Numbered from the stretch's first letter, positions 26,034 to 34,694 are shown. The stretch: 53,284 nucleotides of DNA from an uncultured Clostridia bacterium (GCA_934178475.1 CAKPQH010000010.1:1-53284); one strand, 5' to 3'. The notes: a model not told the origin generated them from the letters alone. A program made the numbers and translations.

Positions 26034-26924
26034 TTATTTATTTCTCTCTTTAATATATATTGCTAAAAGTTTTAAAAATTCCGCTTTCTCGCCATATTTA
26101 TTTAATATTTCAATTGCCTCATTTGTTTCTATTTCCAATATTTTTTTTGCTTTTTCCAAACCATATTTAGATACATATGTACATTTTTTCTTTTCTTCAT
26201 CATTTCCTACAGGTTTTCCTGTAATTAAGGAATCCCCTTCAACAGATAATATGTCATCTTTTATTTGAAATGCTAATCCTATTTTTTCTGCATATTTAGT
26301 TAGATTCTCTAATTCTTCTTTGTTACAATCTCCTAGAATCGCACCCATTCTCACACATAATTTCAAGAATGCACCTGTTTTATTCATGTGGATATATTCT
26401 AAATATTCATTAGAAATATCTTTTCCCTCAAAATCTGTATCTACAAATTCACCTGCAATCATTCTATCTATAGCTAATGAAAATTCATTGAATATTTTAA
26501 GTTTTTTATTTAATTCATCATACTTTTCGGTTTTTAATAAATCTTCACTTATTACTTTATATGCATTATTTAATAAACCATCTCCTGCTAATATAGCAGT
26601 AGCTTCATTAAATTTTTTATGATTAGTAAGTTTTCCATGTCTAAAGTCATCATTATCTATTCCTGGTAAATCATCATGAATTAATGAAAAATTGTGTACC
26701 ATTTCTATGGCAACTGCATAAGGCATACAAATTTTATAATCATCTTTAAATAATTTATATGTAGAAAGAACTAATATCGGTCTTAGTCTTTTTCCTCCTG
26801 CCATTAAGCTATATCTCATAGATTCATTTAACGTTCTTTCTGGACATACATCTTTACTTATATATTTTTCTAGTTCATCTTCTACAATTTCTTGATATTT
26901 TCTTAGTTCTTGCTTAAAGTCCAT
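26034..26924 (-). CDS. ispA: Trans-polyprenyl (farnesyl) diphosphate synthase
   Basis: 296 residues of the isoprenoid synthase superfamily. First Asp-rich motif LIHDDLPGIDNDD, second FQIKDDILSVEGD, and the basic KRLRPILVL and TNHKKFNEATAILAGD motifs are present. Size and motifs fit farnesyl diphosphate synthase. It is placed between frr and uppS, directly feeding the next enzyme in the pathway. Exact chain length is an inference. Confidence 0.92.
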   Translation of the reverse strand: MDFKQELRKYQEIVEDELEKYISKDVCPERTLNESMRYSLMAGGKRLRPILVLSTYKLFKDDYKICMPYAVAIEMVHNFSLIHDDLPGIDNDDFRHGKLTNHKKFNEATAILAGDGLLNNAYKVISEDLLKTEKYDELNKKLKIFNEFSLAIDRMIAGEFVDTDFEGKDISNEYLEYIHMNKTGAFLKLCVRMGAILGDCNKEELENLTKYAEKIGLAFQIKDDILSVEGDSLITGKPVGNDEEKKKCTYVSKYGLEKAKKILEIETNEAIEILNKYGEKAEFLKLLAIYIKERNK

Positions 26925-26945
26925 AATTTTAAATTCCTTTCAGAA

Positions 26946-27494
26946 TTATATTGACATTACTTCTGTTTCTTTATTAGCTGTTATTTTATCTATTTCTTCA
27001 ATATTTTTATCTGTTATTTTTTGTATTTCATTTTCTGCTTGTTTTAATTCATCTTCTGTTATTTCACTATTTTTTTGCATAGTTTTTGCTTTATCTATTC
27101 CGTCTCTTCTCGCATTTCTAACAGCTACTTTTGTTTCTTCTGCATATTTTTTTATTTCTTTAACTAATTCTTTTCTTCTTTCTTCATTTAATTCTGGGAA
27201 AGCAAGTCTAATAACTTTACCATCATTGTTTGGATTAATTCCAATATCAGATGCTAAAATTGCTTTTTCTATATCTTTTAAAACTCCCAAATCCCATGGT
27301 TGAATTACTATCATTCTAGCTTCTGGAACTGATACTCCTGCCACCTGATTTATAGGTGTTGGTGTTCCATAATAGTCTATTTTTATTTTATTTAATATTG
27401 CAGGATTAGCTCTTCCTGCTCTTATTTCTGATAATCTCTCTTCTAAATTCATTATTGATTTTTCCATTTTGTCTTTAATTTCTGAATAATCCAT
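26946..27494 (-). CDS. frr: Ribosome recycling factor
   Basis: 182 residues. With EF-G it splits the post-termination ribosome. The L-shaped two-domain layout is recognisable: MEKSIMNLEERLSEIRAGRA, NPAILNKIKIDYYGTPTPIN, then the ARRDGIDKAK and ITEDELKQAENEIQKITD helices. AGGAGAG is upstream of ATG 27494. It follows pyrH by 27 bases, a conserved pair. Confidence 0.98.
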   Translation of the reverse strand: MDYSEIKDKMEKSIMNLEERLSEIRAGRANPAILNKIKIDYYGTPTPINQVAGVSVPEARMIVIQPWDLGVLKDIEKAILASDIGINPNNDGKVIRLAFPELNEERRKELVKEIKKYAEETKVAVRNARRDGIDKAKTMQKNSEITEDELKQAENEIQKITDKNIEEIDKITANKETEVMSI

Positions 27495-27521
27495 TTTAAA
27501 CTCTCCTTTTTATTATTTATA

Positions 27522-28232
27522 TTATTTTACAACTGTACCTACTTTTTCTCCTCTAACAGCCCTTACTATGTTTTCAGGATCTGCTATTCCAAATACTATT
27601 AATGGAATATTATTATCTTTACATAGCGCTGTTGATGTTGAATCCATAACTTTTAAATCTTTTTGTAATACTTCAGCATATGTTATTTCATCATATTTTA
27701 CAGCTGTTTTATCTAATTTAGGATCTGCCGAATATACTCCATCTATTGCTTTTCCAAGTAAAATTGCATCTGCTTCTATTTCTGCTGCTCTTAATGCTGC
27801 TCCTGTATCTGTAGTAAAGAATGGACTTCCTGTACCACAAGCAAATATAACTACTCTTCCTCTTCCTAAATGTTTTAAAGCTTTTCTCTTTATAAATGGT
27901 TCTGCAATTTCTCTCATTTCTATTGCAGTTTGAACTCTTGTAAATACTCCTCTAGCTTCTAATGCATCTTGAAGTGCTAATGCATTCATTGCAGTTGCAA
28001 GCATTCCCATATAGTCTGCTGTTGTTTTTTCCATTTGCTCTCCATTTCTTCTTCCTCTCCAGAAGTTTCCTCCACCTACTACTATTGCAACTTCTACTCC
28101 CATTTCTGAGACTTCTTTTACTTTATCACATATATCTCCTACTACTTTAATATTAATTCCTGTTTTGTCTTCTCCTGCTAATGCTTCTCCACTTAATTTT
28201 AAAAGTACTCTTTTATACTTTACTTCTGACAT
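27522..28232 (-). CDS. pyrH: UMP kinase
   Basis: About 236 residues. Phosphorylates UMP to UDP. The amino-acid-kinase fold is shown by RVLLKLSGEALAGED, IVVGGGNFWRGR, the DYMGMLATAMNALALQDALE segment and VFACGTGSPFFTTDTGAALR. ATG 28232 sits a good distance from GAAAGG; an ATG nine bases upstream is too close. It is the first gene of the block running to recO. The usual rpsB-tsf genes do not precede it, and it has its own promoter. Confidence 0.97.
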   Translation of the reverse strand: MSEVKYKRVLLKLSGEALAGEDKTGINIKVVGDICDKVKEVSEMGVEVAIVVGGGNFWRGRRNGEQMEKTTADYMGMLATAMNALALQDALEARGVFTRVQTAIEMREIAEPFIKRKALKHLGRGRVVIFACGTGSPFFTTDTGAALRAAEIEADAILLGKAIDGVYSADPKLDKTAVKYDEITYAEVLQKDLKVMDSTSTALCKDNNIPLIVFGIADPENIVRAVRGEKVGTVVK

Positions 28233-28279
28233 TTTATTCATCCTTTCTTTTTTATAAGCAATACGCTATATTTTCTTGC

Positions 28280-28308
28280 ATTGTATCATAAATAAAAAAA
28301 AATCACAA
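28280..28308 (-). promoter_or_regulatory. Promoter for the pyrH-recO block
   Basis: Minus strand TTGTGA (28303-28308), 17-base spacer, TACAAT (28280-28285). It overlaps the end of the upstream terminator. Confidence 0.6.
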
Positions 28309-28336
28309 TAGTTTATCTTTAAACTTACTGTGATTT
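28298..28336 (-). terminator. Terminator of the 28385-30190 gene
   Basis: AAAATCACA pairs with TGTGATTTT (outer stem) and AGTTTA with TAAACT (inner stem), followed by a T run on the minus strand. Confidence 0.7.
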
Positions 28337-28384
28337 TCCATATTTTTTATGTATTATTTCTAAAATAATAATTATGAAAATCTA

Positions 28385-30190
28385 TTATTCCTGTTTATAA
28401 TATGTTGCTTCTATATTGGTTGGTTTTATTAATGTATTAACTTTAATTATATGTGTTCCAATATTTGTTAATATATCTGGCAACTCTATTATTTCTTCTA
28501 TTGGATTTATTAATATTTCATTATTTTCGCTTATTCTCCTTATAACTTTTTTGTTTTTAAAATCTATACAATCTACATAATCCCCCACTTTTCTTAGTGG
28601 TTGATTTAAATATATGCTAGTTATTCTAGGTTCTTGATATGATTTGTAATCTGTCATGCTTGAACCAATTTCTAATTGCATATTTTCTGCTTCCGCATGC
28701 CAAACACCTCCCTCATTTGAGCCATAATCAACCAATCTAATAAGCATCTTTGTCACTTCTTTATTTCCTGTAGTTATTTTAGCAGATATTTTTCTTTTTA
28801 TTGAATCTTTTTTTAGCCAATAATACACATTATCATATGTACCATCAATATAATATGTTTGTATGCAAAATCTAGGATTTGTTCTTGTATCATCATTATA
28901 AATTATTACATCTTCGCTAAAATTATATGTTGTATTAGGCTTTAGCCAACAATTATCCGAACTATGAAATTCAAACAAAGCAGAACGTACATCCTTATCT
29001 GCTATAACTTTTGAATTTCTATCCCAAAGATTTTTTACATCTACTTCAATAGGTATCTCATATTTTCCTTTATAATCTCCTTCTATTACAATATCTCCTA
29101 CTGATAAACTTATATCTTTTGATTTTTCAAATTCATCTGTATACACATTTGTATAAAACTTTCCTGCTATTAAATCATACATTCCAATTTTACCACTATC
29201 TCTTCTATAACAAGGTAACATATATTTTATTAAATTATCATCTTCATATATTTTAAAACTATACACTCTCATATTGTATGCTTGAATAGGAAAAATGCCT
29301 TTCACATTTCTTTTTCCAAATAATATTAATGTTTCTGTTTGATTTTCTGTTTTTGTTGCTATTGTTTTAGTAATCCCTCCATAAGATACTTTTCCACTTT
29401 CTAATGTTAATAAATTTCTATTGGTTCTTATTTTATCTGTAATATCTATGCTATATGCTGTAGCACCGTTCTTATATAATTTATCTGTCCAAGAAAATAA
29501 TTCATTTTTTTGGTTTGGCGCTTCACCAAAATTAATTGTAAAAACATTTTCTTTATTGCTTGTTCCAAATATACTCGTATTAACTTTATTATTAAAATCT
29601 CCATCAAAGCTTAATTCACATTCAATCTTAGTGTTTGTTTTTGGTACATATTCTGTATCTATACATTGTGTTCCTGTGCTTTCTATAAAATTCACCTGTT
29701 GGTACTCTTTTGGTAATTCATTCTGTATACTATTTCCATATATTTTATAATCATATAAAACTCCTCCATCAGAATTTATTAATGTTATATTATCTTCTTT
29801 AGATTTTACTTTTTCTAATTTATAGTTACTTTTAACTATATTTCCATCGTTACTAACTTTATATCTTTTTCCCTCTACTATTATCAAAAAAGTTCCATCT
29901 TCATATTCATATACATCATTTGTTTTAAAATATTTTTCTAGTTCCGTTTTTAAATTATTTTTATTAATTTTATAATCATCATTAATTGTTGCAGCTGTCA
30001 TTGCTAACTTTATTTTTTCTACAGTTGAAGATTCTTCTCTATTTTCTTTTGCACTTACAACTTTGTTTAATATTCCATCATCATCGGTTATCATATTTAT
30101 TACTACTCCTGATAATATTAAAATTACTATTATTGTTATTACTAACGCTATTAAAGTTATTCCTTTTACACTCTTTAAAATTTTTTTCAA
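28385..30190 (-). CDS. Pilin-like surface protein with an 'ESTGTQ' LamG-like domain
   Basis: 601 residues. The N-terminus (short basic leader, then KGITLIALVITIIVILILSG) is a type IV prepilin-like methylation/anchor segment; mature protein would be outside the cell. Residues ~20-125 form a helical-to-beta pilin-like section. From about 160, EYQQVNFIESTGTQCIDTEY begins a lectin/LamG-like domain ending near LPCYRRDSGKIGMYDLIAGK. A second beta-rich section follows. The start is TTG at 30190 with GGAGGAG upstream, or less likely a later ATG. A promoter, a 36-codon small ORF and a terminator-like hairpin precede it, similar to the leader of the 34699-36609 gene. Confidence 0.8.
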   Translation of the reverse strand: MKKILKSVKGITLIALVITIIVILILSGVVINMITDDDGILNKVVSAKENREESSTVEKIKLAMTAATINDDYKINKNNLKTELEKYFKTNDVYEYEDGTFLIIVEGKRYKVSNDGNIVKSNYKLEKVKSKEDNITLINSDGGVLYDYKIYGNSIQNELPKEYQQVNFIESTGTQCIDTEYVPKTNTKIECELSFDGDFNNKVNTSIFGTSNKENVFTINFGEAPNQKNELFSWTDKLYKNGATAYSIDITDKIRTNRNLLTLESGKVSYGGITKTIATKTENQTETLILFGKRNVKGIFPIQAYNMRVYSFKIYEDDNLIKYMLPCYRRDSGKIGMYDLIAGKFYTNVYTDEFEKSKDISLSVGDIVIEGDYKGKYEIPIEVDVKNLWDRNSKVIADKDVRSALFEFHSSDNCWLKPNTTYNFSEDVIIYNDDTRTNPRFCIQTYYIDGTYDNVYYWLKKDSIKRKISAKITTGNKEVTKMLIRLVDYGSNEGGVWHAEAENMQLEIGSSMTDYKSYQEPRITSIYLNQPLRKVGDYVDCIDFKNKKVIRRISENNEILINPIEEIIELPDILTNIGTHIIKVNTLIKPTNIEATYYKQE

Positions 30191-30227
30191 TTTTCTCCTC
30201 CATTTATATCTTTTATAAAGCGCAAAA

Positions 30228-30273
30228 ATAAGACTAAAAACCTATCTCTATTTTTGCAATAAGCTAGTCTTAT
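30228..30273 (-). promoter_or_regulatory. Terminator-like attenuator hairpin in leader 1
   Basis: On the minus strand ATAAGACTA (30265-30273) pairs with TAGTCTTAT (30228-30236), followed by T residues, before the pilin-like gene. The upstream arm lies within small ORF 30248-30358. A competing 9-bp hairpin pairs 30249-30257 with 30222-30230 and would take up the T tract. Conserved in leader 2 at 36646-36693. Confidence 0.55.
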
Positions 30274-30358
30274 CTACTATTTTTATTCTATTTATTTTAT
30301 TTTTCAAATCATCTGTATGTATATATATTACTCTCCTAACGGTTTTAGCTATTGTCAT
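30248..30358 (-). CDS. Small leader ORF 1 (36 codons)
   Basis: Encodes MTIAKTVRRVIYIHTDDLKN and then KINRIKIVDKTSLLQK. AGGAGG at 30368-30373 is nine bases upstream of ATG 30358, and a consensus promoter precedes it. The peptide is basic with no membrane span. The counterpart in leader 2 has the same frame and core (AKTV.RV, NKINRIKI, KTSLL). Most differences between the copies change amino acids, so selection may act on RNA rather than peptide. I do not recognise a family. A leader peptide controlling the downstream gene is the main proposal. Confidence 0.55.
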   Translation of the reverse strand: MTIAKTVRRVIYIHTDDLKNKINRIKIVDKTSLLQK

Positions 30359-30403
30359 TTTTAGTATCCTCCTAAACTTTTCATATGTTATTTTATATTA
30401 TTT

Positions 30404-30432
30404 ATTATATATTTTTCAATATTTTCTGTCAA
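30404..30432 (-). promoter_or_regulatory. Consensus sigma-A promoter of leader 1
   Basis: Minus strand TTGACA (30427-30432), 17-base spacer, TATAAT (30404-30409): a perfect match at both boxes. Confidence 0.8.
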
Positions 30433-30464
30433 TAAATTTAGAGCAAAATTCCTTTTCATACAAA

Positions 30465-30502
30465 AATGGAATATTTCCTATCATTTAGGATAATATTCCA
30501 TT
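30465..30502 (-). terminator. Terminator of the phosphatase operon
   Basis: AATGGAATATT with AATATTCCATT plus an inner TCCTA/TAGGA pairing, followed by TTTT on the minus strand, 34 bases after the stop at 30536. Confidence 0.85.
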
Positions 30503-30535
30503 CTAGTAGATTTATTTCATTTATTTATTATATTA

Positions 30536-31162
30536 TTATTTATTTATATTAATATGATTCATATCAGCTAATCTTAGTATTTTAAAACTTCCATTTTCAT
30601 ATTCAACTTCATTTATAGCTGTATTTTGTTGACAGAATTTTTCTCTTTGTTTATTAAATGGTACATTTGCTACTTTCCTTAAAAAAGCTTCTATAGAAAC
30701 TCCATGAGATGAAATTAATACAATTTTACCAATATTTAAATTTGCTATTTTTTCTATTTCTTCATACATTCTATCTGCCACTTCTTTTGTTGTTTCTTGA
30801 TTTGGAATACCACAAATTTCATTTTCTTCTATTTGAAATTCTTTGATTTTAGGATTAATTTTGTTTACTTTTTTCCATTTCCATCCATCATATATTCCAA
30901 AATCCATTTCTCTTAAATTATCATCTTCTATTATTTTCTTTTTGTTTATTTGTGATAATTTTTTTACAGTTTTTATTGCTCTTTTTGATGTACTTGAATA
31001 TATGGCGTCAAATTTTATATTTTTCAATTCTTCAGTTAAAAAATTTATATATTTTTTTCCCTTTAGAGTTATTATATAATCATGTCTTCCTGTTAATCTA
31101 TTTTGAATATTCCCTATAGTTTGAGTATGTCTAACTATAAAAATTATACATTTATTATTCAT
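30536..31162 (-). CDS. Histidine phosphatase family protein
   Basis: About 208 residues of the phosphoglycerate-mutase-like family. IIFIVRHTQT carries the catalytic RH pair (about 11-12), with the acid in DNLREMDFGIYDG and the second histidine in LISSHGVS. Substrates range from phosphosugars to small phosphoesters and cannot be set here. I choose ATG 31162, which overlaps the end of the preceding glycosyltransferase by eight bases and places the motif at its normal position. A longer in-frame start at 31219 would add 19 residues that do not fit the family. Confidence 0.85.
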   Translation of the reverse strand: MNNKCIIFIVRHTQTIGNIQNRLTGRHDYIITLKGKKYINFLTEELKNIKFDAIYSSTSKRAIKTVKKLSQINKKKIIEDDNLREMDFGIYDGWKWKKVNKINPKIKEFQIEENEICGIPNQETTKEVADRMYEEIEKIANLNIGKIVLISSHGVSIEAFLRKVANVPFNKQREKFCQQNTAINEVEYENGSFKILRLADMNHININK

Positions 31163-32030
31163 TAACAAAGAAATCCTTATACTCATATGCTCTTTTAGGA
31201 AGCACTTGTGTATTTCCACTTTGCATAATAGCTTCTAAAACCACTCTCATTCTAAGAGGTATACTATTATTTTCATTTTTTATAAAACTTAATAAATATT
31301 TTTTATCTTCTATAGGTGTTATTTCATATAATTCTGTTACTTCTGCTAACATTCTATACCAATCAGAACATTTTTTTATTGTTGGCTGGGTCATTACACT
31401 TCCTTCTCTGTTTCTATAATATTTAAATATAGGAAACTCTCCAAAGGTTGTTTTTTGTGATAATATATTTCCTTTTATTGAAAATAATTCATCCTCATAA
31501 TATATTCCTTCTTTAAATGTCATATCATTTTTTCTTAAAAACTCTGTATTCCAACATTTACTTGATACCGAGAAACTTTCATCACATATTAATCTAGCTA
31601 TTCTTGTTGAATTTTCTTTATTTGAAAGCCTTAAATTATTTTGTCTTTTATTAATACTTACATATCCTAAATAAATAATATCATATTCATTATTTTCTAT
31701 TAATGAATCTATTTTTTCTAATACTTCATTATCATATAATGCATCATCACCATCAAGAAATATTATATATTCTCCTTTTGCTTTTTTTATTGCAATATTT
31801 CTTGCCATCGCTGCTGTGCCTGAATTACGTTTTGTTTTTAATATTTTACATTTTTCATCTAAAATTTTTTCAGCTCTTTGAACTGTTTTATCGGTTGAAC
31901 AATCATCTACTATTATAATTTCATAATTTTTAAAACTTTGATTTACAACACTTTTTATTGCTCTTTGTATATATTTTTCAATATTATAGGAACAAATTGC
32001 AACTGTAAATCTTACTTTTTTTGTTGGCAT
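31155..32030 (-). CDS. Family 2 glycosyltransferase
   Basis: 291 residues. FTVAICSYNIEKYIQRAIKS, IIIVDDCSTDKT and FLDGDDALYD (DxD type) define a GT-A glycosyltransferase. No membrane span. GGGAGGAATAT precedes ATG 32030. Coupled with the histidine phosphatase, so the two may act in the same sugar pathway (inference). Confidence 0.88.
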   Translation of the reverse strand: MPTKKVRFTVAICSYNIEKYIQRAIKSVVNQSFKNYEIIIVDDCSTDKTVQRAEKILDEKCKILKTKRNSGTAAMARNIAIKKAKGEYIIFLDGDDALYDNEVLEKIDSLIENNEYDIIYLGYVSINKRQNNLRLSNKENSTRIARLICDESFSVSSKCWNTEFLRKNDMTFKEGIYYEDELFSIKGNILSQKTTFGEFPIFKYYRNREGSVMTQPTIKKCSDWYRMLAEVTELYEITPIEDKKYLLSFIKNENNSIPLRMRVVLEAIMQSGNTQVLPKRAYEYKDFFVNE

Positions 32031-32144
32031 ATATTCCTCCCAAAGATACTTTAAGCATCTTTTACTATACCTTATAAATTTTATTTTTAATTATAAATTA
32101 TTAGATATTTTTGTTTTAGTTATATTTAGATATTTTATATCTTT

Positions 32145-32156
32145 TTATTTAATCAT
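32145..32156 (-). other. Three-codon ORF (M-I-K-stop) with a full promoter and binding site
   Basis: AAAAGGAGG precedes ATG ATT AAA TAA, itself 38 bases downstream of a consensus promoter (32194-32222). Either a gene start left by a deletion, as elsewhere in this window, or a minimal leader ORF for the GT2 gene 115 bases on. Confidence 0.35.
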
Positions 32157-32193
32157 AAATATTCCTCCTTTTTTATAATTCGGCACAATGTAA

Positions 32194-32222
32194 ATTATAC
32201 CATAAATGTACTATTTTGTCAA
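32194..32222 (-). promoter_or_regulatory. Consensus sigma-A promoter for the GT2-phosphatase operon
   Basis: Minus strand TTGACA (32217-32222), 17-base spacer, TATAAT (32194-32199). It leaves an unusually long untranslated leader of about 160 bases. Confidence 0.8.
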
Positions 32223-32293
32223 TGAAGTTATTCTTTTATAATCGTTGCAGCTGTAAGCGTTTGCCTTCGTTTTTTGTTATGTTTTTTTCATAA

Positions 32294-32331
32294 AAAATAG
32301 AGCCTAAATTCGACTTATTAGGTTCTATTTT
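32294..32331 (-). terminator. Terminator of the 32344-34020 gene
   Basis: AAAATAGAGCCTAA (32294-32307) pairs with TTAGGTTCTATTTT (32318-32331), one G-U pair, 13 bases past the stop. Confidence 0.75.
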
Positions 32332-32343
32332 TTATTTTACATA

Positions 32344-34020
32344 TTAATAATTTAAAATTTTATATACTACAAAATCATCGTCAGAATATAGCAATTCATA
32401 TTTCTCACTATCTGCATTTTTTATAAACATATTTATTTTTGATCCTTTGTATACTATAATATGTGTAACTTCATACTTTTTAAATATATTGCCATAATAT
32501 GTACCTGTATTGTCTGCATTTAAAAAGTCTGAAAATATATTTTTTTCATTATCACCATTAAACTCTGGTGTATATAAATCTGCTCTTGAATCAATAAATA
32601 CTGGTATATCTTTATACAATAGATAGCTTCCGAAGTTATATTCATTAAATAATTTTATTTGGCTTACATCTAAATTTTTTAAAATCCATTCTGAAGCTTT
32701 TACAGGATATGAGCTTTCATTTACATATTCATCATCTAATAAATCATTTATATATTGCATACTAATAATTATTATAACTGCTGTAATTACAAAAGCTGTA
32801 AATTTGTTTATAACATTTTTTGTTAAATCTTTAATTTTACAAATTCCATAAATCTCAAAAAGTTGTACAATTAACCTATTTAATATAATTCCTCCAATTA
32901 GTACAAACATTGTACTTTGTCTTTTTGAAGAAAACATTAAATAGCACAATCCTGATATCATAAACAAATCTGATAGTCTAATTTTACATTTTGTAAATGT
33001 TAGTACAGCTATATATATTATGATGGCACACATAATTGGTGTACTTTTGATTAAAGTAAGTGGCAAATGTTCATTGATATTTTGTGTAGTGTTTCCTTGC
33101 ATGGTTTTATATAAATATGTAAATGGTGTATCTCCAAGAGGAGTTAAAAATCCTGCTAACGCACATATTATCATAACTATAATAATCCATTTTACATTTG
33201 GATTTTTTGTTATTATAATTTTGTATTTTTCTTCTTTTTCTCTTTCTTCTTTTATCTTTTCATTTTTTATCTCTATTTCAGTTAATTTTTTATTATATTT
33301 TTTTAATCTTTCTTTTAATTTATCTGAAATATTTTCTTGTTTTTCAATTGAATTTATTTTTGATTTATAATATAAACTACTAACTTTTCTATATATTATC
33401 CAATCTCTTACTATACTTATTATCCATTCTGCAATATATGGCATAAATAAAACAAATATAAATGGCCATGTTGCAACATGTATATTTGCAATTATTAGTG
33501 AAATAATTACCATTCCAACTGCATACTTTATTTTTTTATTTTCTAAAAACTTTTCAATAAAATATATGAATATAACAAATAAAATAAATGTTACTAGTTG
33601 TGCTCTAGCTGCAATGTAACTTTTAAGCATATACATACTTCCAATTGTAATAAAAAACGATATTAATTGGTTTTTATTTAATTTTTTATTTACTTTATAC
33701 ACAGATATTCCTAATATTGAGGATAATACACATGTTGAAATATATATTCCAAGCCATCCTCCTATATTGTAAATTAAAAACATTCCAACATCATATAACC
33801 AATGTGGATATGTATATGGAAGTTCATGCCAAGAAAAATGATCTTGCATATCAATTCCATTATTTAAAATTAATTCACCAATCTTAACTGTATAATAAGT
33901 ATCATTTTGTAATGTTTTAGGTGAAATACTTACACTAAATAATATTATTAATAAAATTACTAATATTTCAAATCTAAATTCTTTATCATTTTTAACTTTG
34001 TTAATTAGCTTTTTTATCAT
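32344..34020 (-). CDS. Large multi-span membrane protein, GT-C-like
   Basis: About 558 residues with ten or more membrane spans. The first external loop carries NDTYYTVKIGELILNNGIDM, then DHFSWHELPYTYPHWLYD, and resembles the acidic catalytic loop of GT-C glycosyltransferases. A charged cytoplasmic coiled-coil insert lies near residues 215-265, and the C-terminus has a soluble domain (about 455-555). Function is unproven; a lipid-linked sugar transferase is the best guess. ATG 34020 is preferred for its GGAGG at a spacing of about five bases. Confidence 0.6.
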   Translation of the reverse strand: MIKKLINKVKNDKEFRFEILVILLIILFSVSISPKTLQNDTYYTVKIGELILNNGIDMQDHFSWHELPYTYPHWLYDVGMFLIYNIGGWLGIYISTCVLSSILGISVYKVNKKLNKNQLISFFITIGSMYMLKSYIAARAQLVTFILFVIFIYFIEKFLENKKIKYAVGMVIISLIIANIHVATWPFIFVLFMPYIAEWIISIVRDWIIYRKVSSLYYKSKINSIEKQENISDKLKERLKKYNKKLTEIEIKNEKIKEEREKEEKYKIIITKNPNVKWIIIVMIICALAGFLTPLGDTPFTYLYKTMQGNTTQNINEHLPLTLIKSTPIMCAIIIYIAVLTFTKCKIRLSDLFMISGLCYLMFSSKRQSTMFVLIGGIILNRLIVQLFEIYGICKIKDLTKNVINKFTAFVITAVIIIISMQYINDLLDDEYVNESSYPVKASEWILKNLDVSQIKLFNEYNFGSYLLYKDIPVFIDSRADLYTPEFNGDNEKNIFSDFLNADNTGTYYGNIFKKYEVTHIIVYKGSKINMFIKNADSEKYELLYSDDDFVVYKILNY

Positions 34021-34038
34021 AAAATCCTCCATAAGTTT

Positions 34039-34061
34039 AAAGCGAGATTAAATCTCGCTTT
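34039..34061. terminator. Hairpin between dut and the GT-C-like gene
   Basis: AAAGCGAGA (34039-34047) and TCTCGCTTT (34053-34061) pair around a 5-base loop, just past the dut stop at 34069. On the minus strand no long T run follows, so it may only reduce readthrough or protect mRNA ends. Confidence 0.5.
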
Positions 34062-34068
34062 ATATTTT

Positions 34069-34530
34069 TTATTTGCTTGTAGATCCAAATCCACCTTTAC
34101 GAATTTCTGTAGAATTGTCATCATCTGCTTTTAAATATTTTGCAAACATTGCTTGTCCTACAGCATCGCCTTTTTTTATAACTAAATCTTCTTCTTTCAA
34201 ATTTATTACTGAAAGCATTATATGTCCATCATTATCTTCATTTTCATAATAATCACTATCAACAACTCCTACATTGTTTGAAAGCATTATTCCCTTTTTA
34301 TTAAATCCTGAACTTTTTGCATATAAATATAATACTTCATCTGGTTGCATATATGCCTTTAATCCTGTTGGGATTAAAGTTGCTTTCATTCCTTTTTTAT
34401 AACTTGGAACTATCATATCTTCTGCTGCTTCTAAATCATATGCTGCTGAACACATTGTTTTTCTTTCTGGTATATTTATTCCTTTACCTTCAAATCCTTT
34501 TGCAATTTCAAATCCTCTTATTTTTTCCAT
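34069..34530 (-). CDS. dut: dUTP diphosphatase
   Basis: About 153 residues. Hydrolyses dUTP to dUMP, keeping uracil out of DNA and supplying dTMP synthesis. The trimeric dUTPase motifs appear in order: SAAYDLEAAED, IPTGLKAYM, YAKSSGFNKKGIMLSNNVGV with the VVDSDYYEN loop, KKGDAVGQAMF and the C-terminal arm RKGGFGST. ATG 34530 is used because AAGGAAG lies seven bases upstream. Confidence 0.95.
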   Translation of the reverse strand: MEKIRGFEIAKGFEGKGINIPERKTMCSAAYDLEAAEDMIVPSYKKGMKATLIPTGLKAYMQPDEVLYLYAKSSGFNKKGIMLSNNVGVVDSDYYENEDNDGHIMLSVINLKEEDLVIKKGDAVGQAMFAKYLKADDDNSTEIRKGGFGSTSK

Positions 34531-34563
34531 TATAATTCTTCCTTCCATAATTAATCTTTTATA

Positions 34564-34592
34564 TTTTTACACTAAATTTTATTAAAAGTCAA
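34564..34592 (-). promoter_or_regulatory. Probable promoter for dut
   Basis: Minus strand TTGACT (34587-34592), 17-base spacer, TAAAAA (34564-34569). Confidence 0.5.
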
Positions 34593-34653
34593 TATTAATA
34601 TATAAATCATTAGGAAATTCATATATTTAATCACTTAATTTATCTTTGACTAA

Positions 34654-34694
34654 AAAAATAGTACATCAAAATAAATTTTGAAATACTACTTTTT
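34654..34694 (-). terminator. Terminator of the 34699-36609 gene
   Basis: Nested stem: AAAAATAGTA with TACTA-C-TTTTT (single bulge) and TCAAAAT with ATTTTGA, five bases past the stop. Confidence 0.7.

Noticed and set aside
30191..30435. Cyclic-di-GMP riboswitch in the pilin-like leaders
   Set aside because: The conserved GEMM cores were not found. The shared block is better explained by a small ORF plus terminator.
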